From Streptomyces sp. 846.5 (GTDB taxonomy: Bacteria; Actinomycetota; Actinomycetes; Streptomycetales; Streptomycetaceae), in the NCBI RefSeq assembly GCF_004365705.1, contig NZ_SOBN01000001.1, positions 1,302,001 through 1,366,000 on the forward strand: a stretch of DNA of 64,000 nt, read 5' to 3'. A program made the position numbers and the translations under genes. Under the pieces are notes generated by a model. The model worked only from the letters and a program-made list of their open reading frames with translations, had not been told where the DNA came from and made no database searches. The stretch's first letter is position 1. Every line of letters starts with the position of its first letter. Below, in pieces: positions 7,618-16,105 of the stretch.

Positions 7618-9249
7618 TCAACGGCCCTGGAGGGACTTGACGTTGTCGCCGAAGGTCCAACCCAGTGAGCCGTCCCAGTTGACCGACCAGGTCATGAGGC
7701 CCTTCAGCGCACCGCCGAAGGCGTTCCACGACTGGCCGACCAGACTCGGCGTCATATAGCCACCGCCCGCGCCGGACTGGGCCGGCAGGCCGGGCACCTG
7801 CTTGTCATAGGGCACCTTGATCGTGGTGCCCTGGACGACCAGGCCGTTGTTCAGGCAGGTGGTCTGCGCCGTGAAGCCCTGGACGGTACCGGCCTGGTAG
7901 GAGTCGCCGGAGCAGCCGTACATGCTGCCGTTGTAGTACTGCATGTTGAGCCACCACAGCCGCCCGTTGTCGGCGTACTTCTTGACGATCGGCAGGTACG
8001 CGCCCCAGATCGACCCGTAGGTGACGCTTCCACCGGTGACGTATGCGGTCTCGGGGGCCATCGTCAGGCCGAAGCCCGCGGGCATCTGGGCCAGCACGCC
8101 GTCGATGATGCGCTCCAGGTTGGCCTGGGAGGCGGACAGGGTGTTGATGTTGCCGCTTCCGGTCAGGCCGGTCTCGATGTCGATGTCGATTCCGTCGAAG
8201 TTGTACGTCTTGAGGATCGGGACGACGGTTGCCACGAACCGGTCGGCGACGGCGCTGGAGCTGAGGTCGATGCCGGCGGCGGCACCGCCGATCGACATCA
8301 GGATCGTCGCTCCGGCCGCCTTGGCCTGGCACATCTCGGCGGGGGTGGCGACCTTGACGTTGGTGTCCATACCGTCCTGCCACTCGACGGTGCCGTCCGA
8401 GAGGATCACCGGGAAGGCGGCGTTGATGACGTTGTAGCCGTGCGCGGCGATCCGGCTGTCCGTGATGGGGATCCAGCCCAGGCCGGGGTGGACACCGTTC
8501 AGGGCGCCGTCCCAGTTCTCCCAGTAGCCCTGCAGGACCTTGCCCGACGGCCTGGGCTTGGTGGCGCAGGTCGCGCCCGGCGGCGTTGTAGTCGGCGGGG
8601 CGGTGGTGGGCGGGGCCGTCGTGGGCGGGGCCGTCGTGGGCGGAGCGGTCGTGGGCGGGGCCGTGGTCGGCGGGGCGGTCGTGGGCGGGGCGGTGCTGCC
8701 GCCGGGGCCGGTGAGCGACACGTCGTCCGCGTAGTACGCGGGCTGCGCGTACCAGCCGTGCAGGTAGACGGTCACCGAGGTGGTGTTCGGCCCGGTGGTG
8801 AAGCCGACGCTGAGCTGGCTGTACGACGGGCTGTTCGGCGTCCAGGTGGACGGGTCACTGCTGCCGCCGGTGCCGGTGGCACCGAGGTAGACGTAGCTTC
8901 CCTGGACATAGGCGCTCAACGTGTACGGGGAGTTGGGCTGCACGCTGATGGTCTGGGTGCACTGGGCGTCGTCCTGGCCGGTCGGCGTGGCCTTGAGCGC
9001 GGAGGCGCCGGAGTGGACCGGGCTGCTGACGGCCGCGCCGGAGCCGCTGGAGCAGGTCCAGCCGGAGAGTCCGCTCTCGAATCCGGAGTTGACCACCAGG
9101 TTGGTGGTGACGGCCCCGGCCGCGCCGGAGCCGGCCACGACGATGCCGGCACCGATGACAGCGACGGCGCTCACCCCGGCGAGGGAGCGCCTCAGAACGG
9201 TTGGTCCGCGCTCGGCGCGGCTGGTCCGGTTCAACTTCCGACGGAACAT
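7618..9249 (-). CDS. secreted GH18 chitinase with N-terminal carbohydrate-binding module
   Basis: 543 residues in order: a basic N-region with LRRSLAG and a hydrophobic segment ending AGAV (signal peptide, possibly Tat-dependent), a beta-sandwich carbohydrate-binding module (NLVVNSGFESGLSGWTC, about 48-185), a Thr/Pro linker of seven TAPPT-like repeats, and a GH18 barrel from about 228 (LQGYWENWDG). The catalytic motif DGIDIDIE is intact, with Glu359 as acid and Asp352/355/357. It should cleave chitin outside the cell. AAGGGAG precedes ATG 9249. An upstream promoter overlaps a dre-like site, linking expression to N-acetylglucosamine sensing. It is convergent with the dihydrofolate reductase-like gene. 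Confidence 0.93.
   Translation of the reverse strand: MFRRKLNRTSRAERGPTVLRRSLAGVSAVAVIGAGIVVAGSGAAGAVTTNLVVNSGFESGLSGWTCSSGSGAAVSSPVHSGASALKATPTGQDDAQCTQTISVQPNSPYTLSAYVQGSYVYLGATGTGGSSDPSTWTPNSPSYSQLSVGFTTGPNTTSVTVYLHGWYAQPAYYADDVSLTGPGGSTAPPTTAPPTTAPPTTAPPTTAPPTTAPPTTAPPTTTPPGATCATKPRPSGKVLQGYWENWDGALNGVHPGLGWIPITDSRIAAHGYNVINAAFPVILSDGTVEWQDGMDTNVKVATPAEMCQAKAAGATILMSIGGAAAGIDLSSSAVADRFVATVVPILKTYNFDGIDIDIETGLTGSGNINTLSASQANLERIIDGVLAQMPAGFGLTMAPETAYVTGGSVTYGSIWGAYLPIVKKYADNGRLWWLNMQYYNGSMYGCSGDSYQAGTVQGFTAQTTCLNNGLVVQGTTIKVPYDKQVPGLPAQSGAGGGYMTPSLVGQSWNAFGGALKGLMTWSVNWDGSLGWTFGDNVKSLQGR
8583..8698 (-). repeat. linker minirepeat inside chitinase
   Basis: About seven 15-bp in-frame units (gtgggcggggcngtc-like on the plus strand) encode the TAPPT linker repeats of the chitinase. 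It is an ordinary flexible linker, prone to slippage, not an independent element. Confidence 0.85.
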
Positions 9250-9353
9250 ACGGTGCTCCCTTCGCGCCGAGCGTCATAGACATGACAGACGCGTGGGGGC
9301 GTGACGCCCGGCCCTGGGTGAGATGGGGACATGTGGGGGCTGTACCGGACCGG

Positions 9354-9383
9354 AGCGTAGAAGGGTTGGCGAGGGCTCGTCAA
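9354..9383 (-). promoter_or_regulatory. chitinase promoter (-35 TTGACG, -10 TACGCT)
   Basis: On the minus strand TTGACG (9383-9378), an 18-bp spacer and TACGCT (9359-9354) form a housekeeping-type promoter about 100 bases before the chitinase ATG. The operator-like sequence directly abuts and overlaps the -35 box. Confidence 0.6.
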
Positions 9384-9398
9384 TAGGTCTGGACCAAT
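9383..9398 (-). promoter_or_regulatory. DasR-type dre site / chitinase promoter 12-bp element
   Basis: Read on the minus strand the site is ATTGGTCCAGACCTAT, containing TGGTCCAGACCT, which matches the 12-bp element known from Streptomyces chitinase promoters and the centre of the DasR consensus ACTGGTCTAGACCACT. It touches the -35 box of the chitinase promoter, where a repressor would block polymerase. The site also lies in an 8-bp direct repeat, CAATAGGT at 9381-9388 and 9395-9402. Confidence 0.72.
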
Positions 9399-9404
9399 AG
9401 GTGA

Positions 9405-9459
9405 GGGGAAGGTGCGTCTCGGCGGCCTGACAGGCGACCTACCGATCCCCACCTTCCCC
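9405..9459 (-). terminator. hairpin downstream of the GH42-like gene
   Basis: GGGGAAGGTG (9405-9414) pairs perfectly with CACCTTCCCC (9450-9459) across a 35-base loop, starting 26 bases after the stop codon on the minus strand. No T-tract. Plausible terminator separating this gene from the chitinase promoter. Confidence 0.45.
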
Positions 9460-9485
9460 CATGTTCACGCGAAGCAGCAGATGTG

Positions 9486-11663
9486 CTACTTCCCGGCGGT
9501 GCCCGTGGACCACAGCGCGGTGCCGGTCGCGCTGTAGATCACGACGTTGCCGTCGTTCTGCACCTGGAGCTGGGCACCGTTGTTGCCGGTGGTCCTGGTG
9601 GACCACACGATCGTGCCGGTACTGGTGTAGAGCACGAGGTTGCCGTCGCCCTGCATGAGCGCTCGGCCCGCAGCCGTGTTGGCGGTGCCCGAGGACCAGA
9701 GTGCGGTGCCGCTGCGGTACATCACCAGGTTGCCGTCGCCCTGCAGATCGAGGCTGTAGGTGCCGTTGCAGGAGGCGAGCGACTGGCCGGGAGTCAGCTG
9801 CTGGTTGGCGGTCAGCGTGCCGCAGGCCGGGGTGGTGCTGCCGCCGCAGCCGACGGGCGCGGCGGTGCCGGACGGTATGGCTCCGGCCACGACCGACCAC
9901 TTGGTCAGCGAGGCGGCCGTGAGGTTGGCGGCGGCGCAGATGCCGCCGGTGACCGCCTTCTGCGGGATCACCGTGCCGCCGGCGTTGACCAGGTGGTAGC
10001 TGCCTGCGGCCAGGCCCAGTCCGGCCGGGTTGACGGTGATCGCGTTGTTGTAGGCGGTGCTGGAGTTGATGTCGGCGATGGTCAGCTGCGCGCCGGTCTT
10101 CGCGGCGGAGACCACCGGGACGATCTGCACGATGCCGCTGTTGGCCAGGCTCGCATAGGCGGGGGCGTGCTGGGACAGCTGCGATGCGGCCGTCAGCAGG
10201 CTGCCGCCGGCGTTCTTGTACGCGGTCAGGTTCGCGTCCACGCCGTTGATCGGCAGGATCGCCCGGTACTGCGCGAGCTTGACGATCCCGGTGTCGACCT
10301 CCTCACTGGTGACCACGGTGAAGCCGCCCTGGTACTGGTCCCAGGCGGCGGCGATGGTGTTCTCCGGTGCGCCCAGGCCGGCACCGGAGGTGTTGCCGTA
10401 GGCCAGGGAGTCGTCCAGGTACACCGCGACCGGCTGCTGCGGGTAGGACCCCGACAGGCTCTTGAGGTTCGGCAGCCAGTTGGTGTAGATCGGGAAGGCG
10501 ACCGTGTCCTTCTGCGTGCCGTCGTGGATGAAGAAGTCCGTGCCGCCGCCCTCGGGCAGCATCAGGCCGTAGTTGCCGATCCACTGCACCGCCTGGGCCG
10601 CCAGCTGTGTGCTGTCGGACGGCGCGGTCCACTCAGTGGCGACACTGACCCCGTAGGCGCGGCCGAGACCGGCGAACAGCAGGTCGATGCCGGTGGATTC
10701 CGAACAGTCCTGCAGGACGGTGACGTTGTACTTCTTCGCGAGCGCGAACAGCACCTCCGGAACGTTCTCGTAGGTCGCGAAGTTGCCCACGTGACCGCCG
10801 AAGTAGTAGTAGAGGGGCGTGCTCGCGGTGACCGCGCGCACGTCGGCGGCCAGCTGCCCGTAGACCTGCTCCACGCTCCAGAGCCGGAACGACTGGTAGA
10901 CCCGCGCCAGGGGCTGACCCGCCTTCGCCGCCGGCACCTGCGAGAACGCGGTGTACGAGGTCTTGTTCGCCGTGTTGAACGCGCTGATGCCGCTGTAGGT
11001 CCGCGGCAGGTAGACGTTGTGGAACTCGTTGATGTCGGCCTGCGCCCAGCCGTCGACGGTGCCGCTGACGGTGCTGTCCCAGAACGAGTCCAGTCGTCCG
11101 TAGTCCAGGATGCTGCCGCCGTACCCCGGCTCACCCGCGATGTGCTTGACCGTGTCGGTGACATAGGTGAGGTAGGCCGGCTCGGCGGTCGGGTCCCACC
11201 AGGCCGGGGTGGCGCTCTGCGCACCGGTGTTGCTGATCTCGTGGCTGGTGACCCAGGCCGCGGGGCTGCCGCTCCACCCGGAGTACCAGAAGATGGGCAC
11301 CAGGCGGACGCCGGCCGCAGCGGCGTTGGCCAGCTCCTGGTCCAGCTCCGTGAAGTTGAACCTGCCCAGCGCCGGCTCGACGGTGTTCCACGGCACATCG
11401 ATCTCGGCAGTGGTCAGGCCGCGTGCCTTGAGCGCCGCAAAGCTGGCCTCCGACCAGGCGTTGCCGTGGTTGTCCCACATGAGCTGCGTGGACCACATCG
11501 GCGTGGACGCCACGGCCTGCGTCGCCGCGCCGGCGGTCAGGAACGGCGCCGTGATCAGGGCGCCGATCACGGCGAGGGCCGCGGCAACCGCGGCCGGAAC
11601 CGGGATCGGAAGCTTCAACCTGCGCGACCGCCGCGCTCGTCCCGAATTCTTCTTGAATATCAT
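9486..11663 (-). CDS. secreted GH42-like glycoside hydrolase with C-terminal bulb-type lectin domain
   Basis: 725 residues. A basic N-terminus and hydrophobic stretch (VAAALAVIGALITAPFL) form a signal peptide. The barrel begins WSTQLMWDNHGNAWSEASFA and contains WNTVEPALGRFNF, a clan GH-A/GH42-like beta strand; Glu213 in DINEFH is a candidate acid/base. The last 110 residues are a B-lectin domain with three mannose-binding Q-x-D-x-N-x-V-x-Y repeats (LQGDGNLVMY, MQGDGNLVLY, VQNDGNVVIY). ATG 11663 was preferred over 11702 because the signal peptide then starts normally and GAGACGG precedes it. It lies 54 bp behind the GH87-like gene, probably cotranscribed. Family assignment of the catalytic part is moderate. 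Confidence 0.8.
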   Translation of the reverse strand: MIFKKNSGRARRSRRLKLPIPVPAAVAAALAVIGALITAPFLTAGAATQAVASTPMWSTQLMWDNHGNAWSEASFAALKARGLTTAEIDVPWNTVEPALGRFNFTELDQELANAAAAGVRLVPIFWYSGWSGSPAAWVTSHEISNTGAQSATPAWWDPTAEPAYLTYVTDTVKHIAGEPGYGGSILDYGRLDSFWDSTVSGTVDGWAQADINEFHNVYLPRTYSGISAFNTANKTSYTAFSQVPAAKAGQPLARVYQSFRLWSVEQVYGQLAADVRAVTASTPLYYYFGGHVGNFATYENVPEVLFALAKKYNVTVLQDCSESTGIDLLFAGLGRAYGVSVATEWTAPSDSTQLAAQAVQWIGNYGLMLPEGGGTDFFIHDGTQKDTVAFPIYTNWLPNLKSLSGSYPQQPVAVYLDDSLAYGNTSGAGLGAPENTIAAAWDQYQGGFTVVTSEEVDTGIVKLAQYRAILPINGVDANLTAYKNAGGSLLTAASQLSQHAPAYASLANSGIVQIVPVVSAAKTGAQLTIADINSSTAYNNAITVNPAGLGLAAGSYHLVNAGGTVIPQKAVTGGICAAANLTAASLTKWSVVAGAIPSGTAAPVGCGGSTTPACGTLTANQQLTPGQSLASCNGTYSLDLQGDGNLVMYRSGTALWSSGTANTAAGRALMQGDGNLVLYTSTGTIVWSTRTTGNNGAQLQVQNDGNVVIYSATGTALWSTGTAGK

Positions 11664-11717
11664 CGCGTTCCGTCTCTCATGGCAGGCCGTGGGGCACTGC
11701 AAGGGGTGGTTCCGGGG

Positions 11718-14081
11718 TCAGGACGTGTAGGCCTGGAAGGCCGAGAGTTGGGCCGCCGGCCAGCCGGTGTTGCCGGTGAAGGTCAGCCGCAGATACCGGG
11801 CCCGGGCGCCGGACGGGAGGGTGATCGTCACGGTGTTGCCGGTGGCGGGGTCGAAGGTGTGGCCCGCCGAGGCGGACAGGTTGGTGTACGTGGAGTTGTC
11901 CGCGCTGCCCAGGACGGCGAAGGTCTCGGTACGGGTCGACCAGGCGGTGGCCGGGGGCAGCCTGAGGACCAGCCGGCCCACCGCGCGAGTCGTGCCGAGG
12001 TCGACGGTCAGGCTCTGTGGGAAGGCGTTGTCGGTGCTCTCCCAGTAGCTGTTGGCGTCTCCGTCGACGGTGTTGGACGCAGTGAGGTTCTGGGTGTGTC
12101 CGGTGTCGGACACCGCCGCATGCAGCGCCAGGTCGGTGGCGGCCGGCGGGGCGGTGGTCGGGGGGGCCGAAGGCGCAGGGGTGCTACTGCCCGGGGCCGG
12201 CCCGGTCGGGGGCAGTGACGTCGGCGACGGGATCGAGGTCAGTACCGGGGAGGTACTCCAACCCGAGTTCCCGCTGCCCCGGTTGATGACGAAGGTGCCC
12301 GCGGTCCTGTTGGGGTAGCCGTAGTCGTAGGTGCCCGCGACCTTGACGTTGGACGCGGTCAGTCCGCCGACCTGGGCGGAGCCGGTGGTCTCGGCCTGGA
12401 ACACCGTGGTGCCGGTCCAGTTGACGGTGTTGTTGCTGAAGTTCAGGCCGCTCACCGCGTAGCCGGAGCCGCCGCCGGAGACCATCTCGAACGCCTCGTA
12501 GGGGCTGTAGTCGACCGTGTTGCCGCTGATGTTCACGGTGGCGTTGGAGAAGGCCGAGTTGTAGGAGTCGAAGCGGACGGCGCCCATCGCGTGGCCCCAG
12601 TTGGGGTTCAGCGCACCGGTCCGGACCAGGGTGTTGTCGGAGACCGTGGTGGTCCCGGACAGCGGGGTGAACGGGGACAGGAACGCCTGGTTGGAGATGG
12701 CGATGCCGCTGCCCAGCGCATTGGTGTCGGCGATGGTGTTGCCGGTGACGGTGTTGCCGGAGCCGCCGTAGACCGCGATGCCGTTGGCCAGGGTGGGCTG
12801 GACGATGGTGTTGTTGCGGAGCGTGTTGCCGGTGTCCGGGGCCGGCATGGACCACAGGGCCAGCGCGTCGTCGCCGGTGTTGCGCAGGAAGTTGTTCTTG
12901 ACCGTGTTGTTGCGGGCGTTGCCGTTGAAGTTCAGGCCGTCCGCGTCCGTGGAGAGCACGATGCTGTTCTGGACGGTGATCCCGCTGTTGCCGTGCTGGA
13001 GCCAGAAGCCCACATTGGTGTCCTGGATCCACAGCCCGTCGACGTCGGAGCCGTTGCCGAGCGATCCGTTGACGGCGTTGGCGCTGCCGTCGTCGTGGCG
13101 GCCGACCGTGGAGCCGAGGATCGCGAAGCCGCGGAGGTTGACCGGGCCGGGGACCGCCGAGCCGTTGTTGATGAACTCGTTGGTGGCCAGCTGCGAGTAC
13201 CAGCTGCCGGCGCCGACGATGGTGGCCTTGTCGACCTGCAGCGCGGAGGTGATCCGGAAGGTGCCCTGGGGTATCCACACCGGCACGCCTGCCGACGCGG
13301 CGGCGGCGATCGCGGTGCGGAAGGCGTTGGTGGAGTCGCTGTTGCCGCCGGCGTCCGCGCCCTTGCTGACCACCGAGATAGAACCGGCGGGCTGGGCCGC
13401 CGGGGCGGCGACGTCGAAGAAGTCGGCGACGTCGACGGTGTAGGGCAGGGCGGTGTCGCCCGGGTCCACCTGGAACTTCACGGTCGACCCGGCGGCGACC
13501 GAGGAGGGCAGCCGCAGTCGGACGTCGTCGTAGAGCTTGTGGGTCCTGCTGCCGACGATGTTGCCGGTGCTGATGTAGCTGTAGGCGGAGGTGAGCGACA
13601 GCTCGGCGCCGAGCTTGGACCCGTTGACGTAGACCGACAGCTTGCCGGCGGCGCCCTTGGGGACGGCGTAGTGCAGGTCCAGCGCGTTGGCCGGGGCGGT
13701 CAGCGTGAACTGCACGTACTGGCCCTGCCCGGTGAGCTGCACCGCCTGTCGGCCGGAGGCCTCGGTGGCCAGGTCGCCCTGGGTGTAGTCGGGCCCGATC
13801 AGCCTGCCGTTGGTGCTCGCCCGCGCGCCCTCGGCCTCGTACTCGGTCATGCCCGGGACGACGGCTCCGCTCGCGCTCGCGGCGGCCGCGGCGGCGGGCT
13901 TCGCGGGACTGACCGCGGCCCCGGCCGACTCCCAGGGAGCGGCCAGCAGCAGCCCCGTAGCGGCTGCGGCCAGCGCGGTCACCCCGGCCAGCGCCTTGGC
14001 CCGCCTGCTGGTTCGGTACTTGTGGCGTGAGGCGCCGGAGCCGGGCCCTGCGCCCCGCCCGTCGTATCTGCTTTCGGTCAT
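11718..14081 (-). CDS. secreted GH87-like (alpha-1,3-glucanase/mycodextranase type) beta-helix protein with discoidin domain
   Basis: 787 residues: signal region with RRAKALAG and an Ala/Leu-rich core, a CBM35-like module (MTEYEAEGA to about 235), a right-handed beta-helix starting VSKGADAGGNSDSTNAF, a Ser/Pro/Thr linker near 640, and a C-terminal F5/8 type C (discoidin) domain from TDLALHAAV. The order module-helix and segments such as NTGDDALALWS (Asp404, Asp405) resemble GH87 enzymes that hydrolyse alpha-1,3-glucan, a fungal-wall polymer. No clear ribosome site before ATG 14081. First gene of a two-gene unit with the GH42-like protein. Pectate-lyase-like activity is the main alternative. 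Confidence 0.75.
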   Translation of the reverse strand: MTESRYDGRGAGPGSGASRHKYRTSRRAKALAGVTALAAAATGLLLAAPWESAGAAVSPAKPAAAAAASASGAVVPGMTEYEAEGARASTNGRLIGPDYTQGDLATEASGRQAVQLTGQGQYVQFTLTAPANALDLHYAVPKGAAGKLSVYVNGSKLGAELSLTSAYSYISTGNIVGSRTHKLYDDVRLRLPSSVAAGSTVKFQVDPGDTALPYTVDVADFFDVAAPAAQPAGSISVVSKGADAGGNSDSTNAFRTAIAAAASAGVPVWIPQGTFRITSALQVDKATIVGAGSWYSQLATNEFINNGSAVPGPVNLRGFAILGSTVGRHDDGSANAVNGSLGNGSDVDGLWIQDTNVGFWLQHGNSGITVQNSIVLSTDADGLNFNGNARNNTVKNNFLRNTGDDALALWSMPAPDTGNTLRNNTIVQPTLANGIAVYGGSGNTVTGNTIADTNALGSGIAISNQAFLSPFTPLSGTTTVSDNTLVRTGALNPNWGHAMGAVRFDSYNSAFSNATVNISGNTVDYSPYEAFEMVSGGGSGYAVSGLNFSNNTVNWTGTTVFQAETTGSAQVGGLTASNVKVAGTYDYGYPNRTAGTFVINRGSGNSGWSTSPVLTSIPSPTSLPPTGPAPGSSTPAPSAPPTTAPPAATDLALHAAVSDTGHTQNLTASNTVDGDANSYWESTDNAFPQSLTVDLGTTRAVGRLVLRLPPATAWSTRTETFAVLGSADNSTYTNLSASAGHTFDPATGNTVTITLPSGARARYLRLTFTGNTGWPAAQLSAFQAYTS

Positions 14082-14123
14082 GACTGGGGAGGGCCGCGGG
14101 GCGGCGTCGCGATAACACTAATG

Positions 14124-15062
14124 TCAGGCGTGTTTGCTGAGGAAGGCGTTGAGCCGGTCCGCGTCGGGTGCGGTCGCCGGGCCGTAGGCGGTGACCGCCA
14201 GGGCCGCAGCGGCGTTCGCGGTTCGAGCCGCCCTGACCGGGTCGGAGCCACCCGCCAGTACCGCGAGGAAGGTACCGGTGTGGGCGTCGCCCGCGCCGTT
14301 CAGGTCGACGGCGCGCACGACGAAGCCGGGGACGTGGACGGATGCGGAGGTCCGGCTCGGCGCGATGTGGCATCCGTCCGGGCCGGTGCGGACCAGGGCG
14401 CCGCCCCTTGCCATGGACCCCGCCAGCGCCTCGGCGGCAGGCCCGGGAGAGCCCTGCCCGGTCAGTTGGGCTGCCTCGCGGGCGTTGCAGCTCCACCAGT
14501 CGACGCGTGCGAGCAGCATGCGCAGCGTGTCCGCGGGGATGTCGCCGACCAGCGGGCCGGGGTCGAAGGCCACTGGTGTGCAGTCAGGAAGCGTGCCCAG
14601 CCAGGTGGTGAGGGCGGTGCGGTTGGCCGGGTGCAGCATGCTGTAGCCGGAGAGGTAGACCAGGTCACCCGCGCCCGGCCGGATGCCGGCGAGGTCGGCG
14701 GCGTCGAGGGTGGCCTCGGCTCCGGGGCTGGTGACGAAGGTGCGCTCCCCCTCGGCGTCCACCAGGGTGACGACCAGTCCGGTGTCCAGGTCGGGCTTGG
14801 GCGGCAGCAGGACGTCGATCCCCGCTTCGAGCATCGCGGCGCGTGACTGGTCTCCGAGCGGGCCGGTGCCGTGGGCGCCGCCGTAGGCGACGTCCAGGCC
14901 CTGCCGGGCGGCGGCGACCATGACGTTGAAGCCCCCGCCCGGTGTGGTCCGGGCGGGTCCGGCCAGGGTGTCTCCGCCGCGTTCGGGCAGCTTCGGCACG
15001 TCCAGCACCAGGTCGACGACGATGTTCCCGAGATGCAGCAGCCGGTCGTGGACGCGGGTCAC
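14124..15062 (-). CDS. PfkB family carbohydrate/nucleoside kinase
   Basis: 312 residues with both PfkB hallmarks: the N-terminal glycine-rich PGGGFNVMVAAARQG and the C-terminal DLNGAGDAHTGTFLA, where the GAGD Asp is the catalytic base. It would phosphorylate a sugar such as ribose or a nucleoside using ATP. Start is GTG 15062, whose bases overlap the stop of the ADP-ribosylglycohydrolase gene (GTGA), so translation is coupled; the open frame runs further upstream but only inside that gene. Last gene of the 18.9-14.1 kb operon. Neighbours argue for phosphorylation of a sugar freed by the glycohydrolase. Confidence 0.9.
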   Translation of the reverse strand: MTRVHDRLLHLGNIVVDLVLDVPKLPERGGDTLAGPARTTPGGGFNVMVAAARQGLDVAYGGAHGTGPLGDQSRAAMLEAGIDVLLPPKPDLDTGLVVTLVDAEGERTFVTSPGAEATLDAADLAGIRPGAGDLVYLSGYSMLHPANRTALTTWLGTLPDCTPVAFDPGPLVGDIPADTLRMLLARVDWWSCNAREAAQLTGQGSPGPAAEALAGSMARGGALVRTGPDGCHIAPSRTSASVHVPGFVVRAVDLNGAGDAHTGTFLAVLAGGSDPVRAARTANAAAALAVTAYGPATAPDADRLNAFLSKHA

Positions 15063-16084
15063 GCGGGCCCCCGTCCGGTCGTGGCGCTGCGGAGCGCGAG
15101 CAGCCGATCGGCCGTCTCCGCCAGTTTCAGGCCGTTGACCCGGTCCAGGACGGCCCGGGAGTCGGCGGGGAAGGCGTCGACGCCGTGGCAGGCTCCGACC
15201 ACGGCTCCGGTGATGGCGGCGATGGTGTCGCAGTCCCCGCCGACGGAGGCGGCCAGCCGGACCGCCTGCCAGGGGTCGTTCCTGCCGGCCCACAGGATGG
15301 CGAAGGCGGCGGGTACCGACTCCTGGGTGGCCAGGCTGGTGCCCACCAGGGTGTAGACGCGTTCGCAGGCCTGCTCGGGGGTGAGACCGTCCACCAGTCC
15401 GACGGCCCAGCGGATCCGGGCCGAGACGTCCGCCGCCGCGACCCAGTGCCCGCAGGTGGCCGCGATCGTCGCTGCCCGCTCGGCGACGTGCAGGGACTCG
15501 GCCACGTCGGCGCCGTCGATGCCCGCGCTGACGGCGGCGGCGACGGCGGCGGCGCCGGCCAGCGCCACTCCGGTGTCGTGGGTCAGTCGGCTGGCCTCGA
15601 CCACGCGGTCCACCAGCGCCTCCAGGTCGGCGCAGCCGAACGCGATGCCGACCGGGGTGATCCGCATCGCCGCGCCGTTGGTGGTGCCGAACCGGCCGGC
15701 CTCCGCGATGTCCGCGCCGGCGAGCACCTGGGCGACGGCCTGCTTGGTGGACGGGCCGAGCAGGTCCAGGGAACCCCGGGCCCGCATGTCGTCCTCCCAG
15801 GCGATCAGGCGCCGGGCGAGTTCCGCCGGGTCGATCCGGCCACCGGAGTCCACCAGCAGGTCGGCGAGCAGCAGGGCCTGCTCGGTGTCGTCGGTGACGG
15901 ACCCCGCGGGCATGCCGGCCGCGAGCGGGTGGTCCGGCGCGGCGGGGTGGAAGCCGTCCAGGACGGGCCCGTAGCGGGCGATGATCTGCGGGCGGGACAG
16001 CATCTGCGTGGGCATGCCGAGGGCGTCGCCGAGGGCGAGGCCGTAGAGGGAGCCCGCGGCGCGGTTCCGTTGTGCGCTGCTCAT
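15059..16084 (-). CDS. ADP-ribosylglycohydrolase family protein
   Basis: 341 residues of the DraG/ARH fold. Metal-binding motifs are intact: GLALGDALGMPTQ at the N-terminus, VTDDTEQALLLADLL in the middle and GGDCDTIAAITGAVVGACHG near the C-terminus. Family members hydrolyse N- or O-glycosidic bonds between ADP-ribose and proteins, DNA bases or small molecules with two Mg ions. Because it lies in a catabolic operon with a permease and a PfkB kinase, a small ribosylated substrate is more likely than a protein target; this is inference. 21 bp follow the GntR stop; its own stop overlaps the kinase start. Confidence 0.92.
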   Translation of the reverse strand: MSSAQRNRAAGSLYGLALGDALGMPTQMLSRPQIIARYGPVLDGFHPAAPDHPLAAGMPAGSVTDDTEQALLLADLLVDSGGRIDPAELARRLIAWEDDMRARGSLDLLGPSTKQAVAQVLAGADIAEAGRFGTTNGAAMRITPVGIAFGCADLEALVDRVVEASRLTHDTGVALAGAAAVAAAVSAGIDGADVAESLHVAERAATIAATCGHWVAAADVSARIRWAVGLVDGLTPEQACERVYTLVGTSLATQESVPAAFAILWAGRNDPWQAVRLAASVGGDCDTIAAITGAVVGACHGVDAFPADSRAVLDRVNGLKLAETADRLLALRSATTGRGPA

Positions 16085-16105
16085 GAGTGCCTTTACCAGG
16101 GGTGC

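Noticed and set aside
8583..8698. Tandem 15-bp repeats resembling a minisatellite or CRISPR
   Set aside because: They are in frame and encode the Thr/Pro linker of the chitinase; no spacers.
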